Shown here in pieces: positions 54,719 to 64,000 of a stretch of DNA of 64,000 nucleotides. Source of the stretch: Branchiostoma floridae (Eukaryota; Chordata; Leptocardii; Amphioxiformes; Branchiostomatidae). A model generated the notes under the pieces. That model was given only the letters and a program-made list of their open reading frames with translations, was not told where the DNA came from and ran no database searches. The stretch is from positions 1,393,489 through 1,457,488 of the forward strand of contig NC_049982.1 in assembly GCF_000003815.2 (NCBI RefSeq), written 5' to 3'. Positions within the stretch are counted from its first letter, which is position 1. Each line of letters opens with the position of its first letter. A program made the translations under genes and the position numbers.

Positions 54719-54781
54719 CCTGGACCTTGCAGCGCCCTGCGGACGAGCATGCGCAGTACAGCCCGGTACAAGCAGACCCAG
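54719..54781 (+). other. Candidate 63-bp exon
   Basis: A long pyrimidine tract, CTTCCTTCCTCTCTCCGCCT, leads to GCCCTGTAG at 54718. The donor is GACCCAG|GTCAGACC after 54781. The interval is 63 bp, divisible by three, and open in all three frames. The most protein-like frame reads WTLQRPADEHAQYSPVQADP. An alternative acceptor (CTTGCAG at 54732) gives 49 bp. A small exon in a large gene on the + strand is plausible, but no homologous protein is recognised and the GT donor (GTCAGA) is only moderate. Confidence 0.3.
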
Positions 54782-56402
54782 GTCAGACCTTTGTCCCTTC
54801 TCGTTCCCGTTACCACCAGTCGTCTTTGCAATCTTGTTCCCAGAATCACCGCCTAACCCTCGCACCAAAGATTTTACTTCATTTATTTACTAGGCTTTTA
54901 CTTTCTGCTTATCGTTTTTGATAGGCAGAGTTTAGCATTTTTTAATATCTTGTCTGAGAAAATCAATTGTGTGCCTCATACCTAACCCAAATGTACGACA
55001 CAGATGACTTGTGAAAAGAGTACATGTAGATTTGCACTGCGTAGATTCTATCAAGGCTATATGTAGTAGAACGGTCGGTAAAATATTACACTACAATATC
55101 GAAAGCAACTGACCCCCTCTTGCCTCAGAAATGTAGGGAATTTAAGATCTGAAACATTGCAATAGAAACGACTTTGACTTGCTCAACGGTATCACGGCAA
55201 TTGTAAGTATTCGAAAATAAAAACATTCATGGTACCAGGAACCAGCGCCCCCTATGGCAAACTCCCTGCAGTTCACTGGACCAACTCATGGCATTGGTTT
55301 TTGGACAAATCTGATTAGCAGAGATTTGTCGCATTTTCCTCGTTTGCAACATGTACATATGTATCGAACATTTTACAAACTACGACTGGAAAGTTGTTAC
55401 AGACAATTCTATCCGGAATCAGCTCACAGAGGGAGTGCCCGCGAAGGTTATGTAAAACACCAAGACATGGTCATTTTGTCTAACAATTGCTAAAAACCAG
55501 GTATTCAAGCATCAAACGTCTTATTAAGATTTAAAAAAAGTGCTTTCTTTTGGTAGTAGACGACACATTTCTAAGACCGTCGTATTTGCCTGGTTGTTAG
55601 GTTCATTAGATAGAAGAGGGGCGTCTGACGGTCAGATGCATACTCCTGCCTTTGTACTCTAGAGATGATGGTGGTCAGGAATTTTAGACAGATTTGTATT
55701 GTTATAGACTGATATGGTTGAATAGCGTTAGGAGGTTGTTTTATTTGCATCATTCCCTACAAGCATTATGAAAACTTGCTGTTTGCATTAAGGCAGAGGC
55801 AAGAACGCATTTCTTCCCGCTGCACGCAACGCAAGCTTTCTGTAGTCCCGACGGTTCATTCCTCATCAGAAGTACGCCCATGGATTCTGTTGGGAATGAA
55901 AGCAATAAAAATAATGAGTTTGTGCGAAGTCGAATCAAATACAGATATATGCTGCACGCTCTCCCCTGGTGAATAACGCATAGTGTGCCGCCATGTGTGA
56001 CTAACCCAGTACTGAAACATATTAACTACACGATCATATTTGTCTGTAATGAGATTTGAGGGCTGATATATAATTTTGATTAACGTGAGCGCAGCGGAGG
56101 GAAATTACGTATGTATAAAGTTGTAAAGTGCTAAAAGTGGCTTCCTGTAAGCCCCTAAGTTATGGTTTAATTATACACGTATATATTATAAGTTTTTGTT
56201 TGGGGGATCCTTCAGAGTAATTAAAAACAGGAAAGTATCATTTGCACGAATATTCCCCTCCTTATACATGGAAAAAAATGATACAACCCAAGCATTTGTA
56301 ATGATGTGAAATTTTGAAATGGCCATCCTTCCCCAAGCCGTATGCATACATAGTGCCGTATTTTGTTTTGCCCACATGTACATACTTATAGTTACGCTAT
56401 CT
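54782..56402. other. Unassigned AT-rich sequence
   Basis: No element recognised. Confidence 0.35.
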
Positions 56403-56605
56403 CTCCGCCCCATACATGTGCATGTACCTACAGTTATCACCATTTTGTAGTGACCACAGTTCCCCGCCCCAGTACATGTCCATTTGCCTACAGTTATCAC
56501 CAGTTTGTAGTGACCACAGTTCCCCGCCCCACACATGTCCATGTGCCTACAGTTATCACCAGTTTGTAGTGACCACAGTTCCCCGCCCAGTACATGTCCC
56601 TAATA
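56403..56605. repeat. Minisatellite, 59-60 bp unit, about 3.3 copies
   Basis: CCGCCC recurs at 56405, 56464, 56524 and 56583. Units share ACATGTSCATKTRCCTACAG, TTATCACCAGTTTGTAGTGA and CCACAGTTCC. Frames with repeating YSYHQFVVTTVPRP are repeat translation. Confidence 0.93.
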
Positions 56606-56760
56606 TGTTCCCGCCAAAGTCCCCAAACACCCCCAGACAAGATGGTCCATTTGGATGGAAATTCGTCACAAAATGGCCAACTCAGAAAACGTAATTACCG
56701 CCGATGGTGTCCCGCTCTGGGACCCATAGAAAAGCCCTGGTGATAAGTGCGAATATTCTG
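56606..56760. promoter_or_regulatory. Candidate conserved non-coding element
   Basis: AATATGTTCCCGCCAAAGTC (E2F-like TTCCCGCC), GATGGTCCATTTGGATGG, GTCACAAAATGGCC and GAAAACGTAATTACCGCC in non-repetitive sequence directly after the minisatellite. Tentative. Confidence 0.3.
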
Positions 56761-57219
56761 ATAACAGGCATTTCTTAGAGCTGTTGTCTTCAGTCTTTGT
56801 CCTTCTTTCTGATGAGTCGTATATTTCACTTGCTAGTCTATAAATCTTACTTCAATTTGGCATTCTAGAAGTTCTTATGAGATGTAAAAGAAACAAAGCT
56901 CTGGCAATAAGCACTACGTACTTCTGCAATTATAGTAATTATTAATTTGTTGCAATTGTTTTGCCGTCTTTTCGGCTAAAGCGTTGTGTATCATTTACAA
57001 GTCCTCGAACTTGTTTTAGGTATGGTAATAGAGATGTGTTTTAAGGTCCACTAGCCTAGATCTAGGAATATGTGAATTGAGTATAGACGTGCCAGCTGAC
57101 AGCAGATTCCTCCGCATAATTGTGCTAATGTTAGTTGTTGTTACCCAGTAATCACTAATAGTGCCCCCCTCCCCCCTTCTGTTGTTACCCAGTAATCACC
57201 GATAATGTCACCCCTCCCC
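56761..57219. other. Sequence with a small direct repeat
   Basis: GTTGTTACCCAGTAATCACY occurs at about 57136 and 57181, each followed by a C-rich run. Otherwise unassigned. Confidence 0.4.
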
Positions 57220-57440
57220 CGCCTGCTGGGAACTCAATTGTATCTCTCCCAACTCCATCCATAACAAAGGTTTTAATTGGACCAAATTTGCCCAAATTAC
57301 TGTTTTGTCCTCCCCCCAGATTATTTCCCAATTTCTGGATGAATATTTAGATTGGCTTTGGGAGTCCCGAGTGCGGGATAATGGGGGAAAGGGTCCCCCC
57401 GGTGCGGTACAGGGGAAGAGTTGCCCCGACAGGACGAGCG
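57220..57440. promoter_or_regulatory. Candidate conserved non-coding element
   Basis: GGAACTCAATTGTATCTCTC, CATAACAAAGGTTTTAATTG (SOX/TCF-like AACAAAG plus TAATTG), CCCAAATTACTGTTTTGTCC, CCCAGATTATTTCCCAATTT and GATTGGCTTTGGGAGTCC (CCAAT-like). Motif-dense and free of repeats. Confidence 0.35.
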
Positions 57441-59036
57441 ACAAGTTTTATTCATTCTGATGAAGTCGGCGAAATAAATGGACAATGTACACTTGCGTTA
57501 ATTCTACCTTACAGTCCTATTGTTTTATAGCGAAACGCAGTAACTAAGACTAGAAATGGACACAGCAGTGTTTTAACTCTGCCTGGATTTGTCTGTTGTG
57601 CAGGACGCATATGCGGAAATTGTTGTGAATTGTATACTAGCCTGTTGGTGCGAGCTTTTGGAGACACAGATACTTTCTCATAGACCTGGGCAACTGAGAA
57701 CAGACAGATTCCCATAGATTCTACAGCTTATCGTAGTTATATTTTCATCTGTTCTCTGTCTTAGCGCCAATAGCAACTGCTCGCTGAGAACACAAAATCT
57801 TCCGATATAACTTAAGAAACAGGGAGGGCACTCCTCAGTCTGTCCGAATGCTGTTGCAGTGTGAAGTCGCCATACATATAGTTGGTGTGCGAATGTCTCA
57901 AACGTGTAGTTTTACTCCGCTTTTTAAGGGCTAACTGAGAAGACCAAGGAGATACTTTTTCGTATCTATTGAAAAGCAAATGTGTCACAATCACACGACT
58001 AAGAAAGCGTCCTCCCAAACTAACTGCTAAAGCACTCAGTGAGAATCGGCGCCAATGATGTACACTTTTAACCTTGTCCTAAAGGCCGTGACCGTCGGTT
58101 GGAATGTTGTTACTTGATGGTTGTTACTTTTTGACGAGCAGACACTAAAGCTTCCCGACATTACCGGGCATTAGAGTTGTTGTGTTTGTGATGTTATCTG
58201 TGCACAGGGTTAACGGACAGATCGGGTCCTTCTAACAATAAAGTCATCCATTTATCCTAAATCAGTCCGATTTACAGAATTACTCTGCAACAACATGTGT
58301 CTAGTGGCTGATTGTCGCAGTGACAAGTTGTGGCATTGTTACCTGACTGTCGCAATTCAGCAGCACATTCTTGTGTCACTTGCTACATTGTCCCTTTTAT
58401 TGTTACAATTACGGGGACAAGCGATGAGCACATTGTGAGGAGACATGTGCAAACTGAACCTTTATCCTCCTGTCAGCCGCCGGGAGAGCATGATGGATGT
58501 AGCAAGTTCCACTAGGCCAAACTTGTGGCGGGTTTGTGTTTAATGTAGCAAATTATGCGGAATGTAGCGTTTACTCCGCACCTGGTCTGGTGTAGTCTAT
58601 AGGTTAACATCGGGACAATTATTGTGTACAACAAGGTCTTGTATGACGTTAGAGCAGAATATGATAGGGAGCTATGGGTTATACAGCGGAATACAAGAGA
58701 CAGCCAGCTTCTTCCTGAAGAGAAAATCGAAATTCTTATTCAATATGCTATTTTTCCAAACTGCAGCCTGATACAAATCACAAACGTTACCTACCAAACC
58801 CAATATTAGCTATCAATCTGCCACATGTTAATTGTGAAGCGGTGTTGAAGTGATGCATGCGTCTCTGGCTTGGCACAGACGTGATATATGGTGTAGTCTG
58901 CTTTGACAAATATGTCAGGGTCGCATCAGGACACATTCTTGTTTGAAACTAATTTAAGGACGTTTTGCTGATATCCGGCCTCGATTGTTTCTAATGTCTA
59001 TTTGCAACTCTCAGATACATTATTCCTTATGAGATA
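57441..59036. other. Unassigned sequence
   Basis: The + frame at 58624-58809 (62 codons; MYNKVLYDVRAEYDRELWVI) has a balanced, slightly protein-like composition and could be a LINE-derived remnant because a retroelement-like tail lies at 59037. The link is not shown. Nothing else recognised. Confidence 0.3.
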
Positions 59037-59100
59037 CATGAATGAAACAATCAAATGTTTATTGCTATCATTTTCATGATCAAGTACATTTCAGCCGAAG
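59037..59100 (-). mobile_element. Probable retroelement 3' tail, minus strand
   Basis: Minus strand reads GCAATAAACATTTGATTGTT then TCATTCATG, with AATAAA and a short TTCAT tail. It resembles the other LINE tails in layout but differs in sequence, so it may be another subfamily. Confidence 0.4.
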
Positions 59101-59995
59101 GATAAAATTGCTTATTTTGCTTACAAATAATACGTAAAGCAAACTGTCCAACCTACAACTTCAATGTAGCAGAATGTTTCAATCTTACTTATATTGTCAA
59201 TCTTAAAATAGAATTAATCAAACTTGAAAAAAAAAATTAAAACAGATCAATCTACTTTCACATGCCGTGATTGCAATCTCGACTTGTTCGCACCAGTTGT
59301 CGTAGTCAGTCGGTTTAAACACCAAGTCCCTGTGCTAGGGAAATGCACGTCAGGTTCCCCCTGCTATATAAAGCCACTAATGCGGCACCCCTACAGAAGC
59401 TGTAAAGCCTTGCGGAGTGGTTGATGACTTCCCTGGTGGCGGGTCTGCTCTCTTCCCGTGCACGGGGATTTCTGAGATCTGCTGAAGGTCTGAAACACGT
59501 ACAGAGATTCGCACGCTAGCAGGAGACTCGGTCTGTGGAGATTTGAATCCCGAAATATCTTTTAGTGATTATTTCACTTCTACTTAGCCTTTCTAACGCA
59601 AAAATGACGTCTGTTTTTTTCTTTTTACTCGTGGGCCATTTCAGACATTCTATTCATTCCTAACGTATTCTCATAGATAATACGCTCCAGCTTGTGCCAT
59701 GCCACTGCTACAAATCTCAGCATGTGCGAAGTCGACACATTGTGTGTTCTTATCCTGACAGAAAATCGACTCTGCAAGCAATTTCAAAATTCTTACATTC
59801 ACACCGCGTCTTCAAAGTGCACATCATCAATTGTCGCTACAAATGTTGACATTTCTGAGACTTATTATGAAGTAGCAGATATACATCGTTCTCGTTTCAT
59901 ATAGCCAGACTCTCACCCCTGCGTGTGGCCGATGCACGGCGAGAAGTCTGACAAGAGTAATAAGTAATTACATGACTCATCTGCGTAGTGTTGAC
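59101..59995. other. Unassigned sequence
   Basis: No element recognised; short frames only. Confidence 0.35.
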
Positions 59996-60002
59996 AGTGG
60001 GG

Positions 60003-60116
60003 ATGCGCAACAATATGGACACACAATGTCACAATATGGTCGCATTCCGCGGCACAGTGTCACAATGAGGTAACATTCCGCGGCACAATGTCACAATATG
60101 GACACATACCGACACA
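60003..60116. repeat. Short tandem repeat, about 31-bp unit
   Basis: CATTCCGCGGCACARTGTCA occurs at 60043 and 60074, flanked by diverged ACAATATGGACACA units. Three to four units in total. Confidence 0.8.
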
Positions 60117-60754
60117 GTTAAAGCATGACTTTACAAACAAATGTCCAATTTGTGACTCGTCGTTGTCTCTTCTGTTATTTGTTGCTTGGGTGTGATGTCA
60201 AAATGATTCGTTTGGAAAGTTATTCAGAACCATCGAGTAATTTTTGCAAAAAGAAAGAGTTTTGTTCCAACATGTTCGTTTTCTATGAGCCTTTAGTTTC
60301 CCAAATCTTGCAGATGTGATCAAGCTCAAATACAACATTGTTGAAAGAATACATGCAAAGAAAAAAAAAGATATATGATATTTAGGAAATGTGATGCAAT
60401 AACCGATTATGACGCCGTACACCTGGCACGATGAAGTTCCAGCATCTTAATGTCATTATACCATAGCAATTTATTAGCTCACCGAAAACAGTTCCACATT
60501 TATTTCATTGCGATGATTTGACAGATTTCTGGTATAGAAGCATTTTTTAGTTTCATGGAGCATTCTTTAGTACAACTGTCGTCTTACTGGAAGTAATCTA
60601 TAGTTTATTCATGTTAATCAATAATTTGTGTAGTCTTTTTCTGATCTGCCTACCTTTAATTCTCTTTAGAGAAGATTTACACCTTACTGCTGTTCTCATT
60701 GCTTTAATTGGTACTGTTTTTGTACCGGTACCACCTTGAAAACGCGAAGTCTTT
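60117..60754. other. AT-rich unassigned sequence
   Basis: No element recognised. Confidence 0.35.
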
Positions 60755-60915
60755 GTCAACCACTCAGTTCAAAACTCCTTTGAAAGCAGACCTCCCGCAC
60801 ATGTCGTGCCCGGTGTGTGACTGCCCCTGTAGCGCGGGTCAGTGTCACGATTGTGACGCGACAGGAAGAGGGACAGATATGACAGGCAGGGTGACAGAAT
60901 GACGGATTTGGTGAG
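60755..60915. promoter_or_regulatory. Candidate regulatory patch
   Basis: Contains a TCF/LEF-like CTCCTTTGAAAGC, GGTGTGTGACTGCCCCTGTA and GTGTCACGATTGTGACGC (GTCAC/GTGAC palindrome). Function inferred only. Confidence 0.2.
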
Positions 60916-60934
60916 GTTCGGGGGTTAACTGGCA

Positions 60935-61372
60935 GCTTTCATACCGGCTCGTGACACGTTGTCATGTGAAGAAATGCGTCGCTATAGCCAATCTGTTCTT
61001 CGTATTGTTTCTGCATTGTGTTCAAACGCTTTGTGTGAGAAAACAAAACTTGTGTCATGTCCTCGTGTAAGGAAATGCGCCCCTATAGTCAGTCTGTTCT
61101 CCGCATTGTTTCTGTGCAAGGCAATGGCAAAAGTGGCGCAAACTGGCTAATTTTGTTGTCCCGGACATATGGTAACTACAGGGTCGCCTTTTGTTAGATG
61201 GAGAAACTTGGTGTGTGGAGAAATGCTTCTGTATCACCAATCTGTTGTTGGTACCAAGTCTTGTTTCCTCGTTACCTTGATGGCAATGATATGTAGGACT
61301 GTGAAAAAGGTTAGCAGACATATGGAAACTACTGGATCCCGTTCTAATGTTATCTGGAGAGACTTGTAGCAT
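60935..61372. repeat. Degenerate direct repeats
   Basis: TGTCATGT, a GARGAAATGCGYC block, then CTATAGYCARTCTGTTCTYC and GCATTGTTTCTG occur at about 60960 and 61056. A related block with GGAGAAATGC and CCAATCTGTTG follows near 61220. TATGGTAACTAC and TATGGAAACTAC, each followed about 35-40 bp later by TGGAGARACTTG, are at 61167 and 61320. Older duplications. Confidence 0.65.
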
Positions 61373-61379
61373 GCTTATA

Positions 61380-61593
61380 CCCCCTTTCCACTAGGACGGC
61401 GCTCTCGCCGCGCTCTCTCTGCGACCTACAATTTGACACATCGTTCAACGAATTGTATCGAAAATAAACGAATTTTTTTTACACTTTTTGTGCTTTGTTG
61501 TCTTCTCAATCACACTTTTACGTTTTGTATGATATACCTAGTGTGAAAGCGAAGGTTTCACATATGTTGTTTAGATCGCAGTGAGAGCGCAGC
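61380..61593. mobile_element. MITE family C, nearly complete copy
   Basis: Starts CCCCCTTTCCACTAGGACGG, CGCTCTCGCCGCGCTCTCTC and TGCGACCTACAATTTGACAC. Core has GTTGTCTTCTCAATCACACT and TTTTGTATGATATACCTAGT. The right end stops at GATCGCAGTGAGAGCGCAGC, losing the final 25 bp or so of the terminal repeat. Confidence 0.85.
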
Positions 61594-61887
61594 CAAGCCG
61601 AAAATGTGAAGGATCGTGTTGTCTCCGTGACAGACGCAATGATGAGAGAAATGTGCATGAACTCGAGTATGTTGATGGACTGTTATGTTATGTTGGAGGC
61701 AATATAGATTCCTTTACATCGATAGCAAAGTAAGAATAGACTTAGGCAAACGAAAGAGGCCCCAAAACATGCTCCCACAACAGAACAAGCTTTTCTGATA
61801 TCCTAACAAAACCTTAGCCCTGCCGAATGCCCCATCCTCTACACCCTCATTCAATTTGGACAAACGACAGAGCGCTAACGAAGTTTA
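61594..61887. other. Unassigned sequence between two MITE copies
   Basis: No element recognised. Confidence 0.3.
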
Positions 61888-62000
61888 AAGCTATAAAAAC
61901 GAATCTCTTAACGCTTTGTGTGTTTTGTCATACTTTCAAATTTTGCATGATATTCCAATTATGAAGTGAAGAGTTACAATCATCAGATTTTGGTTGCAGT
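61888..62000. mobile_element. Degenerate MITE core fragment, family C/H
   Basis: AAAAACGAATCTCTTAACGC, TTTGTGTGTTTTGTCATACT, TTCAAATTTTGCATGATATT and GAAGTGAAGAGTTACA follow the order of the family C core (TTTTGTTGTCTTCTCAGTCA, TTTTGTATGATATACC, GTGAAAGYGAAG). Termini are not recognisable. Confidence 0.55.
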
Positions 62001-62011
62001 GGAAGGTAACA

Positions 62012-62027
62012 GGGGGGGGGGGGGGGG
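62012..62027. repeat. 16-base G homopolymer
   Basis: A run of 16 G followed by CGGCCCTTGGC. The following 100 bp (GGGTGCTGCCCCATCTGTCA, GGTCGGGCCGGGTCCCTCCC) is GC-rich and could be regulatory. Confidence 0.95.
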
Positions 62028-62214
62028 CGGCCCTTGGCTGGTGCGGGTGCTGCCCCATCTGTCAGCAACAGGTGGTCGGGCCGGGTCCCTCCCGTCACCG
62101 CGGGCAGCACGGGCAATGATCGATGACTTTCTAAGTACGACATAATGTGGGGAACAACAAAGGGCACATTCAGACTTAACCGGACCAATTGAGATAACAC
62201 AATTAATGCGACTT

Positions 62215-62933
62215 NNNNNNNNNNNNNNNNNNNNNNNNNNNNNNNNNNNNNNNNNNNNNNNNNNNNNNNNNNNNNNNNNNNNNNNNNNNNNNNNNNNNNN
62301 NNNNNNNNNNNNNNNNNNNNNNNNNNNNNNNNNNNNNNNNNNNNNNNNNNNNNNNNNNNNNNNNNNNNNNNNNNNNNNNNNNNNNNNNNNNNNNNNNNNN
62401 NNNNNNNNNNNNNNNNNNNNNNNNNNNNNNNNNNNNNNNNNNNNNNNNNNNNNNNNNNNNNNNNNNNNNNNNNNNNNNNNNNNNNNNNNNNNNNNNNNNN
62501 NNNNNNNNNNNNNNNNNNNNNNNNNNNNNNNNNNNNNNNNNNNNNNNNNNNNNNNNNNNNNNNNNNNNNNNNNNNNNNNNNNNNNNNNNNNNNNNNNNNN
62601 NNNNNNNNNNNNNNNNNNNNNNNNNNNNNNNNNNNNNNNNNNNNNNNNNNNNNNNNNNNNNNNNNNNNNNNNNNNNNNNNNNNNNNNNNNNNNNNNNNNN
62701 NNNNNNNNNNNNNNNNNNNNNNNNNNNNNNNNNNNNNNNNNNNNNNNNNNNNNNNNNNNNNNNNNNNNNNNNNNNNNNNNNNNNNNNNNNNNNNNNNNNN
62801 NNNNNNNNNNNNNNNNNNNNNNNNNNNNNNNNNNNNNNNNNNNNNNNNNNNNNNNNNNNNNNNNNNNNNNNNNNNNNNNNNNNNNNNNNNNNNNNNNNNN
62901 NNNNNNNNNNNNNNNNNNNNNNNNNNNNNNNNN
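62215..62933. other. Assembly gap of 719 N
   Basis: The size looks estimated. It hides the other half of the family H MITE whose right part resumes at 62934. Confidence 0.98.
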
Positions 62934-63117
62934 CCGAATTTCAGAGATAAAGAACGAATTTTCTTACTTGTTGTGTATTTTGTGGTCTTCTATGTCACAC
63001 TTTTACGTATTGCGCAATATCTGAATTATAACAAATCGGAGAAAATAACAAAACAGTACCGCAGTGAACGAACGCAGCAATGCCGCAAGCGTGCCGCACG
63101 TCAAGTGAGAGGGGGCC
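62934..63117. mobile_element. Family H (Harbinger-like) MITE, partial copy beside the gap
   Basis: Begins within the core (CCGAATTTCAGAGATAAAGA, ACGAATTTTCTTACTTGTTG, TCTTCTATGTCACACTTTTA, CGTATTGCGCAATATCTGAA). Ends with the exact terminal repeat seen at 49567: CGAACGCAGCAATGCCGCAA, GCGTGCCGCACGTCAAGTGA, GAGGGGGCC, followed by TTAAG. It is in the opposite orientation to the copy at 49567. The left terminus is in the gap. Confidence 0.88.
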
Positions 63118-64000
63118 TTAAGCTGCAGGTACTACCTGCCCTGGTCTAGAATTTGCGTATTATGTGCAAAAATTCTGTTCGTTTTATACTTGGAATTGCA
63201 TCCTTATTACGTCAAAAGAAATTAAGTAAGAAAGTTTATTTGCTCAGTTTTATACGATGAATTCCCGTATGTGCTGTAACAAACAAACACAGTTCGTATT
63301 GTTGAATTATTCTACAACGATTTTTTTTATTTGTCTCTCTGTAAGCTTGTAAGAGTGAGTTAGTAAATGAATTAAAGAGAAAGCACCAAACGACATACAT
63401 GTCATTTTCCTAATGATAAACCGCAAAGCGCAGTGCCATAAGGCGGGGGTATGCTAGAATGACAAGTTCACCACAGAGAGAGAGAGAGCGACAGAGAAGG
63501 AGAGAGAGAGAGAAGGAGAGAGAGAGAAGAAGAGAGAGAGAAGGAGAGAGAGCCTTGTCTGTGCGTTTGTGTTTGATTGAGTAAGTGAGTGAATAAGAAT
63601 TTAGTGTGTGTGTGCGTTTGACAGGGAGGGAGAGCGAGAGAGAGAGATGCCAACAGGAACATTGATTGTCCTCCATCCCGTAGCCATGTCCGTGTGGCAG
63701 GGAAGGTTTACGGCCATGACATTTCGGCCTGACAACCGGCCCGACCTGCTGACGGGATTTATGTCTCTCCTCACACCTCCGCACCTGGTCAATCTTACTC
63801 AATGTCCTGAAGTGACAAGATTTGCCACTATCTCCGTCTATCTCCATATTTTATCAGAATATTTCAGCAGAGGTAGCAGAATCGTTATGAAGCGAACCGC
63901 TTCGAATGAAGACATTAGACGTGTAGATTCCCTTCAGAGCAAAATTCGTCAAGAAAAGAAACAGACAATTTTTAATTATAAAAAAAAGATCGGTATGTTG
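63118..64000. other. Unassigned sequence with a (GA)n microsatellite
   Basis: Positions 63474-63553 are a GA-rich microsatellite (GAGAGAGAGAGAAGGAGAGA); its complement produces LSLSL-type frames that are not genes. Shorter GA and GT runs follow at 63605-63648. The GC-richer segment 63690-63780 has no clear function. Confidence 0.5.

Noticed and set aside
63410-63847. Serine/leucine-rich frames on the minus strand
   Set aside because: They translate the (GA)n microsatellite.
1-64000. Known animal microRNA hairpins
   Set aside because: I looked by eye for seeds of common bilaterian families such as let-7, mir-1, mir-9, mir-124 and mir-92 and saw none; this is not a full search.

Overview
The window reads as nuclear, non-coding DNA from a metazoan, most likely a lancelet (Branchiostoma). 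Reasons: no long open frames, AT/GC mosaic, splice-like signals, many short non-autonomous transposons, 5'-truncated LINE 3' ends with (TGAA)n/(ATTC)n tails, and four scaffold gaps. The lancelet call rests on my recollection of repeat style and was not checked by a search. I find no convincing protein-coding gene in 64 kb. Apart from LINE-derived ends, the longer open frames have no recognisable domains. The stretch is probably intergenic or a very large intron, with a few candidate exons and promoter-like islands, all pointing to the + strand.

Layout. 0-6 kb: end of a hAT-like MITE, two degenerate tandem arrays (about 300 bp and 547 bp units), and a minus-strand LINE inserted into the second array. 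6-9 kb: a complete hAT-like MITE and copies of a second MITE family (called C here), with a gap after a CT tract. 9-14 kb: LINE tails, a 20-bp minisatellite, a likely conserved non-coding element, and a degenerate LINE C-terminus. 15 kb: a tRNA-like SINE head. 18.7-22 kb: a repeat cluster containing a 225-bp hairpin transposon with 9-bp target duplication and a related empty site, plus a complete hAT-like MITE. 23.4-24 and 26.7-27.3 kb: GC-rich islands with splice-donor signals. 28-31 kb: family C MITE, a 70-bp minisatellite, a perfect 94-bp duplication. 31.6-33 kb: an enhancer-like block and a LINE 3' end. 34.5-38.1 kb: three adjacent, unrelated tandem arrays. 39-46.3 kb: GC-rich candidate first or internal exons. 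46.3-48 kb: a (GTTT)n-based array and an 881-bp composite mariner-like palindrome. 49.5-52 kb: a complete Harbinger-like MITE (family H) and another family C copy. 54.7 kb: a candidate 63-bp exon. 56-64 kb: minisatellites, further MITE copies and a large gap.

The best-supported observations are structural: target-site duplications, long terminal inverted repeats, a paralogous empty site, and two MITE families (C and H) that share an internal core but carry different termini. Functional calls for exons, promoters and enhancers are inferences from sequence appearance and carry low confidence.
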